A stretch of 20,008 nucleotides of DNA. It comes from a virus. Numbering within the stretch: position 1 is the first letter of the stretch; each line of letters begins with the position of its first letter. The translations under genes were made by a program, and so were the position numbers. The DNA lies in IMG/VR virus record IMGVR_UViG_3300034112_001658, positions 1 to 20,008 of that record; one strand, written 5' to 3'. This document shows positions 13,973 to 20,008 of the stretch, piece by piece. The notes below the pieces were generated by a model. The model saw only the letters and a program-made list of their open reading frames with translations. It was not told the origin of the DNA and searched no databases.

Positions 13973-14859
13973 AGCACCTTCGACGGAGCGTTCACGTTGA
14001 CCACTAAAGCGCCAGCAGCGAACTTCGCTCCACCGCCGTGCATGATTGTCAATGGCTCGGGCTGCGGCTTGCGATCCTCAAAGACGACGATGCGACGGCC
14101 ATCCTTGTCGGACGCCTCCCACAAAACTTTCGCGGGTCCACCGGAACCGGACTGCACATACGTGCGTGCCGGGGTGGTAGCGACTGAGGAGACACCGATG
14201 TAGCGGCGGTCAGCGCCGAGCGCACCGAAGGTGGTCCTGTCGTTGCTGCCAGTACCACCGGCCCATCCCGACGACGCGCTGCCGACCCAGTTGCTCACCG
14301 TCACAGAGTTTGAGGCGAACGTGTACGTCGGATTACCGGCACGGCCAGTCAGATTCAACCCGGTAGTGCACGTGACCACAACTTCCTGCGGACCCTGACC
14401 CGGCGTGATCGGCAGGTCGTAATACTGCACCGCACCGCGAGTCGCATCAGTGGCCGAGCCGCCGGTAAGGAACTCGTTGCGGTAGGTCATCGTCTTACCG
14501 CCGTAGGTGACCTTGATCGTCCACGTCGAGCCACCAGGAACCACAGACGGGATCGTGTAGGCCAGGAACACGAAGGCGTAATCGTCAAACTCACCCGGGG
14601 TGTGCATGTACCGGTTCGTCATCGTGTTCAGCGCCGTGACAACGTACTCCCCCTGGCCGACAGCGGTGTTGGAGACCCGCACCAACGCCGGGTCGGGTGT
14701 GGTTGATGCGGGGCAGCACTGCCGCCGCTCCAACGCGGTGACACGACCGTCAAGCCCGGACAGATCATCCCCGCCTCGGAGTGGCACAGTGATCCGCGTC
14801 GGATCGCCAATACGGTCCTTGCTGCCGATCATCGGGGCCATCTTGTTACTTGCAGTCAC
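13969..14859 (-). CDS. Beta-rich accessory virion protein in connector cassette (296 aa)
   Basis: A 296-residue protein from GTG 14859 (GTGA overlap with the previous stop; GGAAGG about eight bases upstream). The N-terminal 45 residues are polar with a short helix (DLSGLDGRVTALERRQ). A vicinal Cys pair (CC, about 48-49) precedes a long Ser/Thr/Gly-rich beta region (YAFVFLAYTIPSVVPGGSTW, VTYGGKTMTYRNEFLTGGSA) that looks like stacked beta-sandwich or Ig-like folds. No family is recognised. It follows the fibre-like gene with overlap, so the two may form one appendage. Its place among head-tail connector genes argues for a neck, collar or capsid-surface location. Confidence 0.72.
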   Translation of the reverse strand: MTASNKMAPMIGSKDRIGDPTRITVPLRGGDDLSGLDGRVTALERRQCCPASTTPDPALVRVSNTAVGQGEYVVTALNTMTNRYMHTPGEFDDYAFVFLAYTIPSVVPGGSTWTIKVTYGGKTMTYRNEFLTGGSATDATRGAVQYYDLPITPGQGPQEVVVTCTTGLNLTGRAGNPTYTFASNSVTVSNWVGSASSGWAGGTGSNDRTTFGALGADRRYIGVSSVATTPARTYVQSGSGGPAKVLWEASDKDGRRIVVFEDRKPQPEPLTIMHGGGAKFAAGALVVNVNAPSKVL

Positions 14860-16049
14860 GGTTTCACCTTCCCTTCGATTTCGATTCCAGTTGCGTCGAT
14901 CAGCGCCATCACAACATCGTTAAGCAACCAGAACATCGCCCGCACACTGTCTACCGTCGCGTCGGGGCCGTTCATCGCATCCAAGACCGCCTGCACTGTG
15001 GTGTTGGTGGCGGCAATCGCATTTGCGACCGCGTTCTCCACGTCGCCGCCGAACTCAGCCAGCGCGGCTTTGGTGGCGTAGGTCTGCACCACATGGTCAA
15101 GGACCTCCGCCAGTTCAGACGTGTCGGCCTTACCGGTGATGGTCGCCTCAAGCGCATCGAGTCTTGCTGTCAGAGAGGCGTTGTCGGCTTCCAGTGTGTC
15201 GATCCGAGCCTTCGCCGCACCCAGGTCGGTAGCGGTGTCAAGGATCATTTGGGCTTGCTCGCCGGTCAGGCCGGTGCCGTCACCGCCCCCCACACCCAAC
15301 GCTTCCAGGGCCGCGACAGCCGCCTGGAGCGCGGCGATAGCGGTCTTGTTCTCCACCGTCTTGTCGTAGGCGAACTTCAGGTTGCTTTCGAGGTTTTCAA
15401 TTTCTTGCTTGGCGATGTTGACCCACACGCCGACCTTGGCGACGTTGTTGACAACATTGCCCGTCATGCCGACGAACGGTGCGGAACACAAAGCGTTGAT
15501 CAACGCCTGGTACTCGGTCTTGGTGGTCAACTGCGAGGTAGCCGCAGCCACCGCCGCATCGACCGCCTCCTGGTCGATACCGCCACCAGCATCATCGACG
15601 GTCAACACCCGCTTGCCGTTTACGCTGACCTCGCCGCCCCGCTGGGTGACGAAATCGACACCCACCTTGTGCTGGGCACTAGTCAGGTTGTTCGTCTCGA
15701 ACACCACCGAGCCGTCACCAGCCTTAGTGGAGTCCAAACTCATCCTGTCGGTGACCCTGCCAACCTGCGAAGCAATAGCAGCCTGGATCGCAGGCCCCGC
15801 ATCAGTCAACGCCTTCTCAATAGATGCATCAACCTGGGCCTGCGTCACCCCGCCGGCCCCGCCAGCGGGAAGGTTGGCGATGGCAGCGTCGACAATCGCC
15901 TGAACCTGGGTCTGCGTCAAACCACCAGACCCACCGCCCGTGGGGAGGGTGCCCAAACCCCCACCAGTGGGCTTCGGGACACCGTAATCCCGCTCCAAAA
16001 CCTCATAGATGAGGGCTGTAACACCCACAACCGTGATAACAGTTGCCAT
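14856..16049 (-). CDS. Fibre-like coiled-coil protein in connector cassette (397 aa)
   Basis: A 397-residue protein. The N-terminus is hydrophobic (MATVITVVGVTALIYEVL) and is followed by a Gly-rich hinge (about 27-43). Two related helical repeats come next (LTQTQVQAIVDAAIANLPAG and VTQAQVDASIEKALTDA), then a small beta patch (about 110-150). Long heptad-like helices follow (IEQ-type pattern about 205-250, LGAAKARIDTLEADNASLTA about 276-305, and on to residue 375). This architecture is typical of trimeric phage fibres. It lies between the head-tail adaptor and small connectors, not in the tail-tip block, so a head or neck fibre is likely. The hydrophobic N-terminus could be the anchor. ATG 16049 is preceded by AAAGG at short spacing. 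Confidence 0.78.
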   Translation of the reverse strand: MATVITVVGVTALIYEVLERDYGVPKPTGGGLGTLPTGGGSGGLTQTQVQAIVDAAIANLPAGGAGGVTQAQVDASIEKALTDAGPAIQAAIASQVGRVTDRMSLDSTKAGDGSVVFETNNLTSAQHKVGVDFVTQRGGEVSVNGKRVLTVDDAGGGIDQEAVDAAVAAATSQLTTKTEYQALINALCSAPFVGMTGNVVNNVAKVGVWVNIAKQEIENLESNLKFAYDKTVENKTAIAALQAAVAALEALGVGGGDGTGLTGEQAQMILDTATDLGAAKARIDTLEADNASLTARLDALEATITGKADTSELAEVLDHVVQTYATKAALAEFGGDVENAVANAIAATNTTVQAVLDAMNGPDATVDSVRAMFWLLNDVVMALIDATGIEIEGKVKP

Positions 16050-16054
16050 AGCCT

Positions 16055-16456
16055 TTAAATCTCCGCCCTAAGAATCGTGTGCCCATCGCCCAACAACAGA
16101 GAAGGAACCAGCGTCGTCAACCGATTGCGGTGAACACCCAATGTCGCCCACTCATCGGGCAGGATCTGCAACCTGCCCGTCGTCAACTCCTTGGAAAGCT
16201 GGTAGGTGTAGCTGCCGTCGGTCTCCGAAACGAAACCCTCCGGGTTGCGGCACAACCGCAACACCGCATCGGCCTCAACCTGAACCAAGTCCTCCACATC
16301 CAGCCGGCCCGAATCAATCCAGGCGTCCAGATCGGGAATCCTGCGGCGAATCAGACGCTCCACATCCTCGAGGCGAACCTCGACGAGCGCCTTCTCCTCC
16401 TCGGTCAAAGCACGCGACCAGCGCACCGCCACATCACATGCCGACGCGAACGCCAT
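16055..16456 (-). CDS. Head-to-tail adaptor (Gp19/Gp15/Gp42-like)
   Basis: A 133-residue mostly helical protein starting MAFASACDVAVRWSRALTEE. The pattern ALVEVRLEDVERLIRRRIPD, later VLRLCRNPEGFVSETDGSYT, is that of the actinophage Gp19/Gp15/Gp42 adaptor family, which docks on the portal ring after packaging. It is the first connector gene after the capsid region. The ATG at 16456 follows the previous stop by one base (TGAGAG-ATG) and is likely coupled to it. Confidence 0.85.
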   Translation of the reverse strand: MAFASACDVAVRWSRALTEEEKALVEVRLEDVERLIRRRIPDLDAWIDSGRLDVEDLVQVEADAVLRLCRNPEGFVSETDGSYTYQLSKELTTGRLQILPDEWATLGVHRNRLTTLVPSLLLGDGHTILRAEI

Positions 16457-16459
16457 CTC

Positions 16460-16657
16460 TCACGCCCCAACCTTCTTCGTGGGGGCTTTCTTCGCCGGTG
16501 CCTTCGCCGGCGCTTTCTTCGCCGGGGCTTTAGCCGGCGCTTCTGCCGCAACCGCATCTTCCGCGGCAGCCTCCCAGCCGCCCGCCGAAACCAGCACACC
16601 GGCCAAAACCTCCGGCACGTCGGCTTCCTCGCCGCTGACCTTGTTTCTGATCTTCAT
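16460..16657 (-). CDS. Small Lys/Ala/Pro-rich protein (65 aa) after capsid gene
   Basis: A 65-residue protein starting MKIRNKVSGEEADVPEVLAG. The first 40 residues are acidic and could form a small helix. The last 25 consist of near-perfect repeats of APAKKAPAKAPAKK ending TKKVGA, like the C-terminal tail of histone H1 or the mycobacterial HU-type protein. ATG 16657 has AGAGGG about eight bases upstream. It lies between the capsid hairpin and the adaptor gene. A capsid-associated or DNA-binding role is inferred from composition; low-complexity sequence limits homology. Codon use around the repeats favours GCC/AAG strongly. Confidence 0.78.
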   Translation of the reverse strand: MKIRNKVSGEEADVPEVLAGVLVSAGGWEAAAEDAVAAEAPAKAPAKKAPAKAPAKKAPTKKVGA

Positions 16658-16680
16658 CGCTTTGCCCTCTTCCCCGGGTT

Positions 16681-16708
16681 CGGGGGGAGCCCCGAAGGGC
16701 TCCCCCCG
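16681..16708 (-). other. Perfect 12-bp UUCG hairpin after capsid gene
   Basis: On the minus strand CGGGGGGAGCCC and GGGCTCCCCCCG pair perfectly around the loop TTCG, closed by a C-G pair, the very stable C(UUCG)G tetraloop. It begins about seven bases after the capsid stop. No U-tract follows, so a terminator role is doubtful. It probably stabilises capsid mRNA or partly attenuates the downstream genes. Confidence 0.8.
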
Positions 16709-16715
16709 ATCACGG

Positions 16716-17648
16716 TCACTTGGTGAGTTTGACGAACGCCTCGGGGTCGTCGACGAGGACACCGAATTCGGCCTCAATACGTACTGCCAGGAGATTGTTC
16801 TGCCAAAGCGACACCAGGCCGGACCCGTCACCGTTGGCCGACATGTCCAGCGTGGCCTGATCCGACACGTCGTAAGACAGCCCGCCGATCTGACCCCACA
16901 CGATCTTCGACCAATCGCCCTGGAATCCGAGGATTCCGGTGTCGTTGGCCGGCTTCGTCGGGTCGGTGACGTGATCCGACAGGAACGTCGGGCGGCCCAA
17001 CACCCGGCCCGAACGGAACGGCGAGTTGATGTCGGTGTAGGTGGCCTCGATGAACAGCGGGCGGTCCTGCTTGTCCTTCGACCCGTTGAGGACCGGCTCG
17101 GCCAGATCATCGAACAGGGTGCCGTTCCACTTCTTCTTGTCCTTCAGCAGCAGATCCAGGCCCTTGTTCAGCGAATCGAACGCGGTGTCCGGGCCGGCCA
17201 GCTTGATGGACTTAGTGGTGTCGGCGACGCACTTACCGAACGGGCTGTCGATGCCGTGCAGCACCGCGGCGTCAAAGGCAAGCGCGATCGCCTCGGCGAC
17301 CTTCGTGCGCATCGTCGCGAGGTAGTTGCCCGGGTTGACCCGGACAACCTCGGCGCTTGCCGCGAAAATGGTCGCGATCTTGTGCGGGACCACTTCCTGC
17401 TTGGTCATCGAACCCTTGGTGACGGGCTTCTGCTCACCCTCACCGGTCCACTTGGCGCGAACATCACCATCCCAGTGCGGGATACGAACACCGGTCGGCC
17501 CCAAAGGGATCTTCCGGGCGATCTGCTGAACCACGGAGGTCTTCTCAACCTCAGCGAAGTAGTCCTGAGACATCACCGGGTCCAGGTAACCCTGGAACAT
17601 CGTGTCGCCGGTCATGGCCACCGTATTAGGGGTATTGAATGCAGGCAT
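16716..17648 (-). CDS. Major capsid protein (HK97 fold)
   Basis: A 310-residue capsid subunit. It resembles L5 gp17 as recalled: DYFAEVEKTSVVQQIARKIP, then PHKIATIFAASAEVVRVNPG, then TKVAEAIALAFDAAVLHGID. These correspond to the N-arm and spine helix of the HK97 fold. The rest (LDLLLKDKKKWNGTLFDDLA, IGGLSYDVSDQATLDM) fits the P and A domains. It follows the scaffold gene and precedes the connector genes, the standard order. The ATG at 17648 has only a weak purine-rich site (AAAGAAGAC) upstream, which is surprising for an abundant product, but capsid genes of this group often look so. A strong hairpin follows its stop. Cross-linking Lys/Asn cannot be judged. Confidence 0.95.
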   Translation of the reverse strand: MPAFNTPNTVAMTGDTMFQGYLDPVMSQDYFAEVEKTSVVQQIARKIPLGPTGVRIPHWDGDVRAKWTGEGEQKPVTKGSMTKQEVVPHKIATIFAASAEVVRVNPGNYLATMRTKVAEAIALAFDAAVLHGIDSPFGKCVADTTKSIKLAGPDTAFDSLNKGLDLLLKDKKKWNGTLFDDLAEPVLNGSKDKQDRPLFIEATYTDINSPFRSGRVLGRPTFLSDHVTDPTKPANDTGILGFQGDWSKIVWGQIGGLSYDVSDQATLDMSANGDGSGLVSLWQNNLLAVRIEAEFGVLVDDPEAFVKLTK

Positions 17649-17682
17649 TTCTGTTTGTCTTCTTTCTTGAAAAGGGAAGGGT

Positions 17683-18177
17683 TTAGGCGCCGACCATCCG
17701 CTTCACGGTCTCCAACAACGGATCACCGTTCAGCGGCAGCACATTGCCCGAACCCTGAGATGGGTCAACAGGGCGCTCCCGGGTGGGAGCTTTGTCCAGA
17801 AGCGACTTCACACGCTTCACGCTGTCCGAAACCGTGGCCTCATCGTCACCCTGAATCAGGGCGGCCACATCGAAGATGTCCTCAGTAGGAATCCCTTCCG
17901 AGACAACCGCCTTAAGCTTCAACAACTCGACATTGAGTTCGTTGAACGCGGCTTCACGCTCCGAAAGTTTTGACTCATAGTCCTTACTGAGATCGGCTTT
18001 GGCCCGCTCCGTAGCCTCGTTACGTTGGAGTCGGTACTTACCTGCCTCTTGCCGAAGCTTTGCTACCTCCTGCCGAAGATCTTGAACGTATTCGAGGCCG
18101 AACGTTTCCTGCGCCTCCGGGGCTTCGGGAACGGTTTCGGTGCTCACGGTTTCGGCGGTAACGGCTTCGTCTGACAT
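17683..18177 (-). CDS. Capsid scaffolding protein
   Basis: A 164-residue acidic protein starting MSDEAVTAETVSTETVPEAP. Its middle is a long charged coiled coil (YVQDLRQEVAKLRQEAGKYR, then a stretch ending KSEREAAFNELNVELLKLK-like heptads). The C-terminus is short and basic/hydrophobic (DPLLETVKRMVGA), as in scaffolds that bind the capsid interior. It lies directly before the major capsid gene, and size and place fit L5 gp16. ATG 18177 has an excellent AGGAGG about eight bases upstream, the strongest ribosome site in the head region, in line with high demand for scaffold. Confidence 0.9.
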   Translation of the reverse strand: MSDEAVTAETVSTETVPEAPEAQETFGLEYVQDLRQEVAKLRQEAGKYRLQRNEATERAKADLSKDYESKLSEREAAFNELNVELLKLKAVVSEGIPTEDIFDVAALIQGDDEATVSDSVKRVKSLLDKAPTRERPVDPSQGSGNVLPLNGDPLLETVKRMVGA

Positions 18178-18236
18178 GTTGGTTGCCTCCTGGGCGTAGT
18201 TGAGAACCCATCAAGGGCTCACGGTTTTCCTTTAAC
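18178..18236 (-). other. Short intergenic spacer, MuF to scaffold
   Basis: A 59-base gap between the MuF-like stop and the scaffold start. It holds the scaffold AGGAGG and a weak stem (GAGCCC/GGGTTC, five-base loop). No promoter is convincing. Confidence 0.45.
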
Positions 18237-19313
18237 TCAGGCCGCGTTCAGGGCGGCCCAGTCAGTTGCGTCGGCCTCACCCGCTGCGATCATCTGCCGC
18301 AGCTGGTTGAGTGCCTCACGATTCAGGGTGGTTTTGTACCACCCAGGTTTCCCCTTATTCGGCCCGAACTTAGGGCCGTTGCGGGAGTAGAACTTCTTGT
18401 CCGGTTCGGCTTCCAAAGCCTTCTCAGCGCGGCGGGAAGCTTCCTCCCACAACGTGAACGCTCTCTGCGATGCCCGCCGGCCAACCCAGTTCTCCAAATC
18501 GAAAACCGGGACGACTTTGCAGTCGCAGTTCGTGTGGAAACGGTCCTCCGGGGCCATGAACTCCTCAATGTCCCCGAAGTACTCCTCGAGGCTCGAAGAG
18601 CGGAACATGTCCACCAGATCGTCGTCGGGTAAATCCACCCCGGCGGACTGCCCGGTGTAGTACACAGGGCCGCGGGACACCAACGCCAAACAGAACGCGC
18701 ACGTCTCTTTCCCGGTGGCGACCCTGGCCCAACCACGAACCTCGGTGACCGCCAACTCCACCTTGCGGTCCACCGTCACCTTCGACCCGGCCCACGAGGT
18801 GACCTCGGCGGTCGGGTTCAACAAATCCCGGAACTCCGCGATCTGCTCATCAGTCAGCTTTACCCGTTCACGCTGCTCGGTGAGTTTGTCGTCCAACGGT
18901 TTATCGTTCTTCACCGCGTTGATGATTTGGCGGCGGCCGGCGTTCTCCACTTCACGCACCACCACCGCGGCGACCTGCCCAACCACCTGCTGCGGGGCGG
19001 CTTCCACCGACATCGACGCCCGCACCGGCTCCAAAGCCTGGGCGAACCAGGAGAACTCGTAGGGCTCCAACTCCCGCGCCAACACCGGTAAATCCGGGTG
19101 GGCCTGGCGGCGGGCGATGTCGTAGAAATCCCTGGCCAGCATCGCTGACTGCTCGCGGCGCCGCTTCACCTCCGGGAACAACAGCCGCAGAAACGAAATC
19201 CAGTCCGACGCCGTCAACAAAGGCTGCGCCGCGAACTTCGCGAACTGCAACACGAACCGCACCACAGCAGCCGAGATCAACGCCTGCTGCAACGCATAAT
19301 CCTCAGCATCCAC
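18237..19313 (-). CDS. MuF-like head morphogenesis protein
   Basis: A 358-residue minor head protein, counterpart of L5 gp15, often annotated MuF-like or capsid maturation protease. The N-terminal half is helical. The C-terminal half carries the classic MuF motif: C205-x2-C208 (TCAFCLALVSRGPVYY) with H260, C263 and C265 (FHTNCDCKVVP), probably binding zinc. I see no clear protease active site, so a protease role is not supported here. It is read from GTG 19313 with AGAGG about six bases upstream, 15 bases after the portal stop. MuF proteins sit near the portal and can be co-ejected. The far C-terminus is basic (KFGPNKGKPGWYKTTLN), which suggests DNA contact. Confidence 0.9.
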   Translation of the reverse strand: MDAEDYALQQALISAAVVRFVLQFAKFAAQPLLTASDWISFLRLLFPEVKRRREQSAMLARDFYDIARRQAHPDLPVLARELEPYEFSWFAQALEPVRASMSVEAAPQQVVGQVAAVVVREVENAGRRQIINAVKNDKPLDDKLTEQRERVKLTDEQIAEFRDLLNPTAEVTSWAGSKVTVDRKVELAVTEVRGWARVATGKETCAFCLALVSRGPVYYTGQSAGVDLPDDDLVDMFRSSSLEEYFGDIEEFMAPEDRFHTNCDCKVVPVFDLENWVGRRASQRAFTLWEEASRRAEKALEAEPDKKFYSRNGPKFGPNKGKPGWYKTTLNREALNQLRQMIAAGEADATDWAALNAA

Positions 19314-19328
19314 CAGGGCCTCTTTTGG

Positions 19329-20008
19329 TTACGCGCCGATCACGTCCTCAACGGCGGGTTTGGGTTTCGGTTCGGAATACATGCCGGCCAACTGGCCCAA
19401 AGGGTTCTCCTCGGCGTCCCAGGCCCGCATCTCCTCACGCTCAGCAATGGAGTACCCGAGGTCGATACGTGCTCTCTCTTTGCCGATCACACCCGCACCG
19501 TTGGCGTACAACTTCGTCACCGCATCGGCTTTCGCCGCATAAGTAGGTGTTGAGGGGTCACGCCACACCGACTCCAGGCGGAACATCTCCGGTGGGGCGT
19601 CCTGCCCCTTGGCGACCTTGTAGGCGATCCGCATGGCCTGTTCCCACGCCCCACCGAACAGCTTGTTCTTGCGCTCCACCTTCTTCACCAACCGGCTCTC
19701 GCTGGACTTGATCGCTTCAGCAGAAGCCGGATTATCCGAAGAGAAACTCAAGTATTGAGGCGGTAAACCTGTGTACGCGGCCGCTTTCCTATCCAAAGCG
19801 TCAAGGGCGTCAACAAAGTTGCGTAGCTCCGCGGCGGAGAACTGGGTGGCGTTCGCATCAGGATCCTCAAACGCCAAAATGCGTGCCATATAGGCGTCGA
19901 ACAGCGCCTTACCCGTCTCCGGGTCCACCCCCAAATCCTCCGGCTTCACCCCGAAAATCAGACGCTGCGGGATGGCCATCAGTTCCGCCGTCCCTTGGAG
20001 ATCCATCA
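19329..20008 (-). CDS. Portal protein, C-terminal half (5' end outside window)
   Basis: About 226 residues of the portal protein, which forms the dodecameric DNA channel at one capsid vertex. The frame is open at the right edge, so the N-terminal half is not seen; the Met at 20006 is internal. Family-like segments are AAYTGLPPQYLSFSSDNPAS, AEAIKSSESRLVKKVERKNK and GGAWEQAMRIAYKV, which correspond to the crown/wing helices of SPP1-type portals. The C-terminus (YSIAEREEMRAWDAEENP) resembles L5 gp14 as recalled. It ends in TAA just before the MuF-like gene. The terminase and lysis genes would be expected further right, outside the window. Confidence 0.92.
   Translation of the reverse strand, partial: MDLQGTAELMAIPQRLIFGVKPEDLGVDPETGKALFDAYMARILAFEDPDANATQFSAAELRNFVDALDALDRKAAAYTGLPPQYLSFSSDNPASAEAIKSSESRLVKKVERKNKLFGGAWEQAMRIAYKVAKGQDAPPEMFRLESVWRDPSTPTYAAKADAVTKLYANGAGVIGKERARIDLGYSIAEREEMRAWDAEENPLGQLAGMYSEPKPKPAVEDVIGA

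Noticed and set aside
14850-16058. Plus-strand open frame of about 400 codons opposite the fibre-like gene
   Set aside because: Mirror frame of a repetitive GC-rich coding gene. Its composition (Arg/His/Leu-rich) is typical of antisense translation, and the minus-strand gene is coupled to its neighbours.

Overview
The window is about 20 kb of a temperate siphovirus genome, or an integrated copy of one, from a high-GC actinobacterium. Many predicted proteins (portal, MuF-like, scaffold, capsid, connectors, tail chaperones, both large minor tail proteins) resemble, in recalled order and sequence, the structural module of L5-like (cluster A) mycobacteriophages. The host is therefore probably Mycobacterium or a related mycolic-acid genus. 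This assignment rests on protein motifs and gene order; no database search was possible.

Layout. The structural genes lie on the minus strand and read right to left. From the right edge: portal (C-terminal part only), MuF-like protein, scaffold, major capsid, a small Lys/Ala/Pro-rich protein, a head-tail adaptor, two accessory fibre-like or beta-rich proteins, three or four small connector proteins, tail terminator, major tail protein, tail assembly chaperones joined by a -1 frameshift (slip site GGGGGAA), tape measure, and a run of minor tail and small accessory genes. Most junctions are 4-base ATGA/GTGA overlaps or gaps of a few bases, so this looks like one late operon. It ends at a convincing intrinsic terminator near 1297-1335. 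No lysis genes occur between the tail genes and the integration region, which fits L5-like phages, where lysis genes precede the terminase.

Left end. Beyond the terminator is a minus-strand HNH endonuclease gene. Its last codons overlap, on the opposite strand, a complete tRNA-Lys(UUU) gene. Thirteen bases from the tRNA is the end of a plus-strand tyrosine integrase, which is cut by the left edge. Integrase and late genes thus converge on a tRNA, the expected place for an attachment site.

Most notable observations. (1) The L5 gp28-like minor tail gene is split by a 52-base insertion. It carries a 17-bp GNRA-capped hairpin and stop codons, yet family-like sequence resumes precisely on the other side in a different frame. 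This could be a small mobile insertion that kills the gene, or a translational-bypass element of the T4 gene 60 type. (2) The L5 gp27-like minor tail protein carries about 310 extra residues of repeats just before its conserved C-terminus. (3) A fibre-like protein and a beta-rich protein sit inside the head-tail connector cassette. (4) The capsid and major tail genes are each followed by a perfect 12-bp hairpin without a U-tract.
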